This document shows positions 57,536 through 64,000 of a stretch of DNA of 64,000 nucleotides, piece by piece. Source of the stretch: an uncultured Collinsella sp. (GTDB lineage Bacteria; Actinomycetota; Coriobacteriia; Coriobacteriales; Coriobacteriaceae); contig CABUOA010000001.1 in the NCBI GenBank assembly GCA_902493145.1, positions 45,002 to 109,001 on the forward strand. The letters run 5' to 3'. The translations under genes were made by a program, and so were the position numbers. Within the stretch, counting starts at the first letter, position 1; every line of letters begins with the position of its first letter. Below the pieces are notes generated by a model, which was given only the letters and a program-made list of their open reading frames with translations, had not been told where the DNA came from and did not search any database.

Positions 57536-59494
57536 ATGGCGATTCGGGCGATGGGGCCGAGCGGACAATGCGAGACTGGATTGGATGTCGTCAGTGCGGC
57601 GCTGCCCGAGCTGCTGGCGCCGGCGGGCGGACTCGACCAGATGCTTGCGGCTATCGCCGCGGGTACCGATGCCATCTATGCGGGGTTGGGCGGCTTTAAC
57701 GCCCGTGTGAGCGCCCACGGCTTTACGGATGACGAGTTTGCGCGCGGCTGCGCCGTGGCGCATGCCCATGGCGTGCGTGTGTACGTGACGCTCAACGTGT
57801 TCGTGTTTGACGATGAGTTGTCCGACGCGGTGGCGTTGGGAGCTCATGCACTGGAGCTGGGCGCCGATGCTCTGATTGTGGCCGATGCCGGGTTGGCCTG
57901 CGCGCTGAGCGCGGCGATTCCCGGGGTCGAGATTCACCTGTCTACGCAGGCGGGCGTTCATAGCGAAGGCGCCGTGCGGCTTGCCGCCGATGAGTTGGGG
58001 GTCGAGCGCGTGACGACGGCGCGCGAGCTGACGGTCGACGAGATTGCGGCGCTCTGTGCCACGGGCGTGCCCATCGAGGTATTCTGCCACGGTGCGATTT
58101 GCATCGGCTATTCGGGGGCGTGCGAGTTCTCGGCCCTGCGGCGTGGACGATCGGCGATGCGCGGCGACTGCACACAGCCGTGCCGTCTGGCGTACGACCT
58201 AGTGGACGAGGCGGGACAGAGCGTTGTCGCCGTTGAGGGGGATCGTCTGCTGTGTCCGCATGACTATCTGGGTATTGCGCATCTGCCCGAGCTTGTAGAT
58301 GCCGGCGTGGCGTCGCTCAAGATCGAGGGGCGCATGAAGAACCCCGATTACGTATTCAACGTGGTGCGGGTTTGGCGCCGGGCGCTCGATATGCTGCGCG
58401 ACGGCGCGTGGGACCCCGGTGCCGTGGAAGAGCTTGAGCGCGAGCTGGGAAGGTCGTTTAACCGTGGGTTTACCGATGCGTACCTGCGAGGGCGTTCGGG
58501 TGCCGAGCTGATGAGCTTTGAGCGTGCAATTAACCAGGGCGTGCGCGTGGGGCGCTTGGTCGCTGTGGGCCACGAAGAGGTGACCGTTGAGCTCGATGCC
58601 GCCGTGGCGGCGGGTGACACGCTCGAGATTCGGTTCTATCCGGGCGTCGACGCGCGCCCCGATGTGCCCAAGCGCTGGCCGCAGGTGCCCTGCCCGGTGG
58701 ATGCCGCAGCGGGGAAGCGCGTCGTCGTGCATTGCAAGCGTAAGGTGGACGCGGGCTGCGAGGTATACCTGATTCGCAGCGCCGGCGTGTTGGATCAGAC
58801 AGCGGCGGTGTTGGAGCGCATGCGGGCCGAGGCGGATGCGATTGCACCCGTTGCGCGCGCCGTTGAGGTGCTGCCCTTTGAGGACGTTGCGGTGGATGGC
58901 GGTGCGTCGACGGAGTTGGCGGAGCGCGCGGTTCCCGCTCACATGGTTTTTGCTTGGCAGCTGATGGATGCCGATCCGCGCGGAGAACGCGATTTATCCG
59001 ACGCCGTTGTGGTGCTGGACGAGGTGTGCCGCACGGGTGACGTTGATCGGACCCGCTCACTTATGCAGCGTGCCGGGCGCGTCGTCTGCCGCAACCTGGG
59101 ACAGGTGGTGATCGCTCGCGAGCTGGGCATGACGTTTGACGTGGCGGCGCCGGTGTTCTGCGCGAATCGGGTCACGTTTACCTGGCTGCGCGGACTCGGG
59201 GCGGGGCGGGTGTACTTGTCGGCCGAGTTGCTCGGCAATGATGCGGAGCGTGTTGCCGAGCTTGCCGCTTGTCCCGGTGTCTTGGGGCCTGTCGATGCCG
59301 ACCGTCCCGAGCTCATGGTGTGCGAGCACTGCTTGCTGACTGCCGAGGGCGCCTGCGCCACGGATGCAACGGGGCAGGTCCGTTGCCGTGACTGCTCGCG
59401 CCGTCAGCAGGCGCGCTTTTTGGTCGAACGTGACGGCACGCGTTTGCCGGTCGTTATCGACGCGTGCGGCAGGACGAGGATTTTCCTGTCGTAG
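57536..59494 (+). CDS. U32-family protein (second copy)
   Basis: 652 residues from ATG 57536 (AAGGAG seven bases upstream). LPELLAPAGGLDQMLAAIAA begins the domain, and the U32 signature is EVFCHGAICIGYSGACEFSA with the Cys-rich MRGDCTQPCRLAY following. The C-terminal CRDCSRRQQARFLVE adds further Cys. It is a paralogue of the 831-residue U32 protein at 12.8-15.3 kb, shorter in the middle. U32 members include RNA hydroxylation enzymes (RlhA, TrhP) as well as proteins called peptidases. The substrate is unknown. It is divergent from the PBP gene and lies just upstream of tyrS. Confidence 0.85.
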   Translation: MAIRAMGPSGQCETGLDVVSAALPELLAPAGGLDQMLAAIAAGTDAIYAGLGGFNARVSAHGFTDDEFARGCAVAHAHGVRVYVTLNVFVFDDELSDAVALGAHALELGADALIVADAGLACALSAAIPGVEIHLSTQAGVHSEGAVRLAADELGVERVTTARELTVDEIAALCATGVPIEVFCHGAICIGYSGACEFSALRRGRSAMRGDCTQPCRLAYDLVDEAGQSVVAVEGDRLLCPHDYLGIAHLPELVDAGVASLKIEGRMKNPDYVFNVVRVWRRALDMLRDGAWDPGAVEELERELGRSFNRGFTDAYLRGRSGAELMSFERAINQGVRVGRLVAVGHEEVTVELDAAVAAGDTLEIRFYPGVDARPDVPKRWPQVPCPVDAAAGKRVVVHCKRKVDAGCEVYLIRSAGVLDQTAAVLERMRAEADAIAPVARAVEVLPFEDVAVDGGASTELAERAVPAHMVFAWQLMDADPRGERDLSDAVVVLDEVCRTGDVDRTRSLMQRAGRVVCRNLGQVVIARELGMTFDVAAPVFCANRVTFTWLRGLGAGRVYLSAELLGNDAERVAELAACPGVLGPVDADRPELMVCEHCLLTAEGACATDATGQVRCRDCSRRQQARFLVERDGTRLPVVIDACGRTRIFLS

Positions 59495-59591
59495 GTGCCG
59501 CGTCGCGCTGTTTTGGTTATTATTAGTGGGTTTATGAACTTCCAGCACCGCCGTATCCGGTGAGGGTGCTATAGCAAAAGGAGGATACCCA

Positions 59592-60803
59592 ATGCTGTCT
59601 GTTGACGAGCAAATGCGTATCATCACCTCGGGTGCAGCGCAGATCGTCCCCGAGGCCGACCTTCGCAAGAAGCTTGAGAAGGGCGAGCCCCTCAACATCA
59701 AGCTCGGCGTCGATCCCACCAGCCCCGACCTGCACCTGGGCCATGCCGTGCCCCTGCGCAAGATGCGTCAGTTCCAGGACCTGGGCCACAACGTCACCCT
59801 TATCATCGGCAACGGCACTGCGCTGATCGGCGACCCCTCGGGCAAGAACTCCACCCGCCCGCAGCTTTCGCAGGAGCAGATCGAGGCCAACGCCGAGACC
59901 TACGTGAGCCAGGCCATGAAGATCCTGGACCCCGAGAAGACCACCATCGTGCACAACGGCGACTGGATCCTTTCGATGGACCTGGCCGGCCTGCTGCAGG
60001 TGTGCTCCAAGTTCACCGTCGCCCGCATCCTTGAGCGCGACGACTTTACCAAGCGCTACCAGTCCCAGACGCCGATTGCCCTGCACGAGTTTCTGTACCC
60101 CGTGATGCAGGCCTTCGACTCCGTTCAGATCAAGGCCGACGTCGAGATGGGCGGCACCGACCAGCTCTTCAACCTGCTCGCCGGCCGCGAGCTCATGGAG
60201 AAGATGGGCATGGAGCCGCAGATCGCGCTTACCATGCCGCTGCTCGAGGGCACCGACGGCGTGCGCAAGATGTCCAAGTCCTATGGCAACTACATCGGCC
60301 TGACCGACGCTCCCAAGGATATGTTCGGCAAGACCATGTCCATCCCCGACGAGATGATCGGCAAGTACTATCGTCTGGCCAGCTCGCTCGCCCCGGCCGA
60401 GGTCGACAAGATCGATGCCGCCCTGGCCGATGGCTCCGCCGACCCCTACGAGCTCAAGCGCGCTCTAGGCCGCGACCTGTGCGACACCTACCACGGTGCT
60501 GGCGCCGGCGACGAGGCTCAGGCCGAGTTCGACCGTGTGTTCAAGGAGGGCCAGCTTGCCGACTTCCCCGAGAAGCACGTTGAGCTGACCGTCAACGACG
60601 AGGGCCAGATTTACCTCGCTGGCCTGCTCAAGGACCTGGGCCTTTCGGCCAGCGCCGGTCAGGCCCGCCGCGACATCGACGGCGGCGGCGTCAAGATCAA
60701 CGGCAAGGCTGTGGCTTCCAAGAGCTACAACATCGATCCGAGCGCCCTCAAGCTGGGCGACACCCTCTCCGTGGGCAAGCGCAAGGGCTTCAAGTTGGTC
60801 TAG
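59592..60803 (+). CDS. tyrS: Tyrosyl-tRNA synthetase
   Basis: 403 residues, class I. The HIGH-equivalent is DLHLGHAVPL (HLGH 48-51) and KMSKS is at 226-230 (VRKMSKSYGNYIG). The C-terminal S4 domain has LGLSASAGQARRDIDGGGVK. The short form and KMSKS (not KFGKS) place it in the TyrZ-like branch. AAAAGGAGG precedes the start. The 97-bp upstream gap is too short for a T-box; a small hairpin (AGCACC / GGTGCT) is present there. Confidence 0.95.
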   Translation: MLSVDEQMRIITSGAAQIVPEADLRKKLEKGEPLNIKLGVDPTSPDLHLGHAVPLRKMRQFQDLGHNVTLIIGNGTALIGDPSGKNSTRPQLSQEQIEANAETYVSQAMKILDPEKTTIVHNGDWILSMDLAGLLQVCSKFTVARILERDDFTKRYQSQTPIALHEFLYPVMQAFDSVQIKADVEMGGTDQLFNLLAGRELMEKMGMEPQIALTMPLLEGTDGVRKMSKSYGNYIGLTDAPKDMFGKTMSIPDEMIGKYYRLASSLAPAEVDKIDAALADGSADPYELKRALGRDLCDTYHGAGAGDEAQAEFDRVFKEGQLADFPEKHVELTVNDEGQIYLAGLLKDLGLSASAGQARRDIDGGGVKINGKAVASKSYNIDPSALKLGDTLSVGKRKGFKLV

Positions 60804-60832
60804 TAAGTAGGTTAACCTAACATGTGCAATAG

Positions 60833-60868
60833 GGCCGCAGCCGGAACGATTCCGACTGCGGCCTTTTT
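60833..60868 (+). terminator. Rho-independent terminator after tyrS
   Basis: GGCCGCAGCCGGAA / TTCCGACTGCGGCC stem (one mismatch), then T5. Confidence 0.92.
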
Positions 60869-60870
60869 GG

Positions 60871-60947
60871 CACTTGGGGACGTTCCTTTTGTGTCGGCAC
60901 TTTGGGACACTCCTTGTCATTGGTACTAAGCAACCTGTCCCCATTGC
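60871..60947. repeat. GGGGACGTTC repeat cluster between tyrS and ade
   Basis: GGGGACGTTCCTTTT (60876), GGGACACTCC (60904) and an inverted CCTGTCCCCATTG (60934), the same words as at 9543-9610. Confidence 0.7.
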
Positions 60948-61079
60948 GCCAAGCGGCGTGTGCCGTTAAGCGGAGGGGGTGTATTCCCGACCCATCGTTT
61001 GGGCATACAATGGCTATTGTCTTGCTGCGGTGAAGGCCTGTCCGCTCCGCAGCTGTTTTCTACGGTTAAAGGAGAATGT

Positions 61080-62900
61080 ATGTCCGTTGAGGTCATGAGG
61101 TCTGTGATCGAGGCCGCCGAGGGCCGCGTGCCCGTCGACACGCTGTTTACCAATGCGCAGATCGTCGACGTGTATGGCCAGCGTGTGGCGCCCGGTAGCG
61201 TTGCCGTCAAGGACGGTGTGATCGTCGGCGTGCTCTACGATGGTCGCGACGATGCCGCTGGCACCTACGAGGCAACTGAGGTCGTCGACTGCCAGGGTCG
61301 CTATCTCGCTCCCGGTTTTATTGACGGGCATCTGCACATTGAGTCCTCGAACATCCGTCCCGCCGAGTATGCTCGCATGGCCGCGACGCGCGGTACTACC
61401 ACCGCCATTGCCGACAGCCACGAGATTGCCAATGTTGCCGGTCTCGACGGCCTGCGCTTTATGATCGAGGATGGTCGTCGTGCGCCCATCTCCATCAAGT
61501 ACATGATGCCTTCGTGCGTGCCCGCACTGCCCGACGAGCAAGCGGGCGCTGTGATTACCGCCGCTGACATGCAGGCGTTTTTTGCCGAGCATCCGGGCGA
61601 TGTCTTTGGTCTGGGCGAAATGATGAACCTGCCGGGCGTCTTTATGGCCGACCCCGAGACCTGTGCCCGCATCGATGCTGCCAACCAGACGCCGTCCAAG
61701 CAGGTTGACGGCCACGCGCCGCTCGTTGCCGGTATGGACCTCAACGCCTATGCCGCAGCGGGCATTATCGCCGACCACGAGTCGACGATTCCCGAGGAGG
61801 CGCTCGACAAGCTGTCCCGCGGCATGTATGTGATGCTGCGTGAGGGCACGTGCAGCCACGACCTGGCCAATTTGTCTCCGATGCTGCTGGAGAACCCTGC
61901 CCGCGCCCGCCGCTGCTGCTTTGCGACCGACGACCGCGCTCCCTCCGATGCTCTTTCGACCGGCATGATCGACAATGCCTGCCGCGTGGCCATCGAGGCC
62001 GGCATCGACCCGGTGGTCGCCATCTCCATGGCGTCCCTTTCCACGGCTGAGGCATTTGGCCTGGACCACGGCTGTCGCGACCCGCATGAGCTCCGTGGCG
62101 CGATCGCCCCGGGCAAACGCGCCGACCTGCTGTTGCTCGATGACCTGACGTTTGCCAAGGCTCCGCATCGCGTATATGCCGCCGGTGCTCTGGTGGCGCA
62201 GGACGGCACCTTTGTGGGCGAGATCGCACCCGAGATGGCCGAGGTTGCGGCCCTTGCCGATGAGCTGCGCGCCTCCGTTAAGCTGCCGAAGCTTTCGCTC
62301 GACGTGTTTGACTATGCCTTTAAGCCGGGCGAGGCCGTGATTGACGTGGTGCCGGGTAAGGCCATCACGGGCATGGCTCGCCCCGAGAGCGCCGAGGGCC
62401 TGCGCCGCATTATGCTGATCGAGCGCCACGGCCGCGGCGTGTCACTGCAGGCCGAGGGCGCCGACGGTGATGGTCCTGCGGGCCTGGGTCTCGTTGGCAA
62501 GCACATTGGTCGCGGCTGGGTGCGCGGCTTTACCATCACGGGCGGTGCCATCGCCTCGACGATTGGCCACGATTCGCACAACGTGTGCGTGGTGGGCGAC
62601 AACGCGGCCGACATGATGGCTGCCGTCGAGGCTGTTGGCCAGGGCGGCCACGTGCTGGTACGCGATGGCGAGGTCGTAGCGCGCATCCCGCTGGCGCTCG
62701 GTGGCCTGATGAGCGAGGGCACGGCCGAGGATGTCGCCGCGCAGCACGACGACTTTATGGTCAAGGCGCGCGCCATGGGCATCGAGCCGCCGCTCGACCC
62801 CATCATGGGCATCATCTTCCTGCCCCTGCCGGTGATCCCGACGCTCCGCATCCGCCCCGAGGGCATGTTCGACGTCACCACCTTCACCTACGCCGACTAG
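61080..62900 (+). CDS. ade: Adenine deaminase
   Basis: 606 residues. The amidohydrolase metal site is GFIDGHLHIESSNIRPAEYA (about 80-100); GTTTAIADSHEIANVAG, a metal-bridging Glu in GEMMN, GHAPLVAG, DDRAPSDAL (Asp ligand) and the C-terminal GIIFLPLPVIPTLRI match bacterial adenine deaminase (Ade). It converts adenine to hypoxanthine and ammonia, feeding the purine locus at 17-42 kb. AAAGGAG six bases before ATG 61080 fixes the start. It is a single gene; no purine riboswitch is seen upstream. Confidence 0.94.
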   Translation: MSVEVMRSVIEAAEGRVPVDTLFTNAQIVDVYGQRVAPGSVAVKDGVIVGVLYDGRDDAAGTYEATEVVDCQGRYLAPGFIDGHLHIESSNIRPAEYARMAATRGTTTAIADSHEIANVAGLDGLRFMIEDGRRAPISIKYMMPSCVPALPDEQAGAVITAADMQAFFAEHPGDVFGLGEMMNLPGVFMADPETCARIDAANQTPSKQVDGHAPLVAGMDLNAYAAAGIIADHESTIPEEALDKLSRGMYVMLREGTCSHDLANLSPMLLENPARARRCCFATDDRAPSDALSTGMIDNACRVAIEAGIDPVVAISMASLSTAEAFGLDHGCRDPHELRGAIAPGKRADLLLLDDLTFAKAPHRVYAAGALVAQDGTFVGEIAPEMAEVAALADELRASVKLPKLSLDVFDYAFKPGEAVIDVVPGKAITGMARPESAEGLRRIMLIERHGRGVSLQAEGADGDGPAGLGLVGKHIGRGWVRGFTITGGAIASTIGHDSHNVCVVGDNAADMMAAVEAVGQGGHVLVRDGEVVARIPLALGGLMSEGTAEDVAAQHDDFMVKARAMGIEPPLDPIMGIIFLPLPVIPTLRIRPEGMFDVTTFTYAD

Positions 62901-62908
62901 TCATCGGG

Positions 62909-62945
62909 GACGTTCTTAAACGACTAGTCGTCGGGGACACTCTTC
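62909..62945. repeat. 37-bp flanking repeat, left copy
   Basis: GACGTTCTTAAACGACTAGT and continuing to CACTCTTC; its inverted counterpart, with about three differences, is at 63964-64000, on the other side of the HAD gene. Confidence 0.85.
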
Positions 62946-63039
62946 CGTGTGTCGCCTGCCGCCGCGGTCGTGGGCTCTCTGGCACGCGTGAGCTATTTGC
63001 CAGGTCTATGTAACGTTTACGCCCGCGGAGTCTTATTTG

Positions 63040-63101
63040 AGCTCCCTTTGGGTACGTTGGAATCGGATACACGTTCGATTCCAACAAGCCCGAAGGGAGC
63101 T
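63040..63101 (+). promoter_or_regulatory. Nested hairpin sequestering the HAD gene ribosome-binding site
   Basis: Outer stem AGCTCCCTT (63040-63048) with AAGGGAGCT (63093-63101); inner stem GTTGGAATCG (63056-63065) with CGATTCCAAC (63076-63085), 10-base loop. The ribosome-binding site AAGGGAG (63093-63099), seven bases before ATG 63107, lies within the outer stem, and TTTT follows, so it could act as a terminator or a translation switch. Confidence 0.7.
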
Positions 63102-63106
63102 TTTCT

Positions 63107-63901
63107 ATGTTTAAACTGATTGCATCCGATATGGACGGCACACTGCTTGACGAAAACGGCCAGGTGCCTCCCGAGACCTACGAACTGATTCTGGCGCTAC
63201 ACGAGCATGGCGTGCATTTCGCCGCATCGTCAGGTCGTCGCTACGATCGCCTGTGCGAGTTCTTTGCGCCCGTTCGCGACAAGATGGACTTTGTCGCCGC
63301 TAACGGCGCCCAAGTCTACGCCGACGGTAAGATGGTAGACCGTGAGGTGTATTCCCACCTGGCGATTCGAAGGCTCGCCCAAGCCGTCAGGACGTTTCCC
63401 AATCTGCATCTTGCGCTCTTTGACCGAACCAAGTCCTTCCTGCTCGATGACGAGTGCAAGTTCGTGCGTGAGGTCGATAAGGACCTTCCCAATGCCGAGC
63501 GTATTTGGGAGCTGCCCGATCCCAGCGTAAATATCATCAAAGCGAGTATCTTTTGCGACGACAGTGCGGTTATGGACAGTGCGTACGTGCTACAGCGCGA
63601 ACTTGGTCAGCTCTTTACTTTTGCGCCTTCGGGCAACGCGTGGATCGATGCCATGCAGCCCGGTGTGTCGAAGGCCTCGGGTATCGCGCAGCTCGCGGAG
63701 CATTACGGCATTGGTCGCGACGAGGTCATGGCGTTTGGCGACTCGATGAACGACTACGAGATCATTCGCTTTGTCGGCACGGGCTGCGCGATGGAAAACG
63801 CGCGCCCCGCGCTTAAGGCGGTGGCCGATCGCGTGGTGGGTTGTAACCGCGACCACGCCGTCCAGCAGGAGCTCCGTCGCGTGCTGGAGAGTCTCTCCTA
63901 A
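63107..63901 (+). CDS. Cof-type HAD-superfamily hydrolase
   Basis: 264 residues. HAD motif I is ASDMDGTLLDENG (nucleophile Asp 8, acid/base Asp 10), motif II is FAASSGRRYDR, motif III Lys is in GVSKASGIAQL, and motif IV is MAFGDSMNDYEII. The C2B cap is typical of Cof/YidA phosphatases acting on sugar phosphates or related metabolites. The substrate cannot be predicted. It is monocistronic, with its start controlled by a hairpin and the gene bracketed by inverted repeats. Confidence 0.92.
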   Translation: MFKLIASDMDGTLLDENGQVPPETYELILALHEHGVHFAASSGRRYDRLCEFFAPVRDKMDFVAANGAQVYADGKMVDREVYSHLAIRRLAQAVRTFPNLHLALFDRTKSFLLDDECKFVREVDKDLPNAERIWELPDPSVNIIKASIFCDDSAVMDSAYVLQRELGQLFTFAPSGNAWIDAMQPGVSKASGIAQLAEHYGIGRDEVMAFGDSMNDYEIIRFVGTGCAMENARPALKAVADRVVGCNRDHAVQQELRRVLESLS

Positions 63902-63904
63902 TCC

Positions 63905-63950
63905 GGCAGATGGGGACGTTCCTTTTCTGCCGACAGTGGGGGACAGTCCT
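63905..63950. repeat. GGGGACGTTC repeat unit after the HAD gene
   Basis: GGGGACGTTCCTTTTCTGCC followed by GGGGGACAGTCC, matching the units at 9543-9610 and 60871-60947. Confidence 0.7.
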
Positions 63951-63963
63951 TGCAGCTTTTTGC

Positions 63964-64000
63964 GAAGAGTGTCCCCAGTGACTAGTCGTTTAAGAACGTC
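63964..64000. repeat. 37-bp flanking repeat, right copy (inverted, at window edge)
   Basis: GAAGAGTGTCCCC...GACTAGTCGTTTAAGAACGTC, the reverse complement of 62909-62945 with about three differences. It reaches the end of the window and may continue. Confidence 0.85.

Noticed and set aside
59495..59591. T-box riboswitch before tyrS
   Set aside because: The gap of 97 bp is too short and lacks the T-box sequence.
60808..60819. DtxR/IdeR-like box TAGGTTAACCTA
   Set aside because: It lies between the tyrS stop and its terminator, not in a promoter, and is shorter than the 19-bp consensus.
60948..61079. Purine riboswitch before adenine deaminase
   Set aside because: The conserved core of the purine aptamer is not present. 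The same was checked for the permease at 17085.
1..64000. tRNA or rRNA genes
   Set aside because: I looked for cloverleaf-like and conserved rRNA stretches in the gaps, including 49147-49296 and 59495-59591, and saw none; a covariance search would be needed to be certain.

Overview
The window looks like a chromosomal segment of a gut Coriobacteriia, most likely Collinsella or a close relative. This is an inference from gene content and protein style: high-GC coding DNA, an actinobacterial-type ribosomal block with zinc-ribbon S14 and L36, ArgR, a Collinsella-like set of short intergenic GGGGAC repeats, and an anaerobic purine catabolism cluster of the type described in gut anaerobes. No marker that fixes the species (16S rRNA, for example) is present. 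I saw no tRNA, rRNA or CRISPR array.

Layout. 1-1.2 kb: an IS3-family transposase relic abutting the 3' end of a broken mtnN. 1.4-8.9 kb: a sugar operon made of a LevR-like PRD regulator, a mannose/fructose/sorbose-type PTS (IIB, IIC, IID, IIA), a DUF2961/GH172 glycosidase and a ROK fructokinase-like kinase. Together they suggest uptake of a fructose-containing disaccharide or difructose anhydride, its intracellular cleavage and phosphorylation of the released hexose. 8.9-9.6 kb: debris of an IS200 element joined to a degV tail, plus repeats. 9.9-11.7 kb: a Gfo/Idh/MocA oxidoreductase with a DeoR-family regulator. 11.7-12.1 kb: a striking repeat block. 12.1-16.7 kb: pseudouridine synthase, U32-family protein, RidA and a YheO-type regulator.

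17-42 kb: the purine/uric acid degradation locus: NCS2 permease, ssnA, ygfK, a four-cluster ferredoxin and a selenium-dependent xanthine dehydrogenase; then a roughly 5.6 kb interruption holding a small XRE/membrane-protein cassette, an AAA/DUF4143 ATPase with 33-bp-phased upstream repeats, two unrecognised or low-complexity proteins and a second YheO-type regulator; then dpaL (ygeX), ygeY, ygeW, a YgfJ/MocA-like nucleotidyltransferase, a hydantoinase-like hyuA, and yqeC, yqeB and xdhC, which support the selenium-molybdenum enzyme. Purines would be imported, dehydrogenated or reduced, ring-opened and split into amino and carbamoyl fragments, with electrons passing through Fe-S and flavin proteins.

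42.5-53.2 kb: the spc/alpha ribosomal block from rplE to truA (rplE, rpsN, rpsH, rplF, rplR, rpsE, rpmD, rplO, secY, adk, map, infA, rpmJ, rpsM, rpsK, rpsD, rpoA, rplQ, truA). It starts abruptly at rplE directly after the purine locus. 53.4-64 kb: glycosyltransferase-like protein, argR, a class A penicillin-binding protein, a second U32 protein, tyrS, adenine deaminase (functionally linked to the purine locus) and a Cof-type HAD hydrolase whose ribosome-binding site lies inside a long hairpin and which is bracketed by inverted copies of a dispersed repeat.
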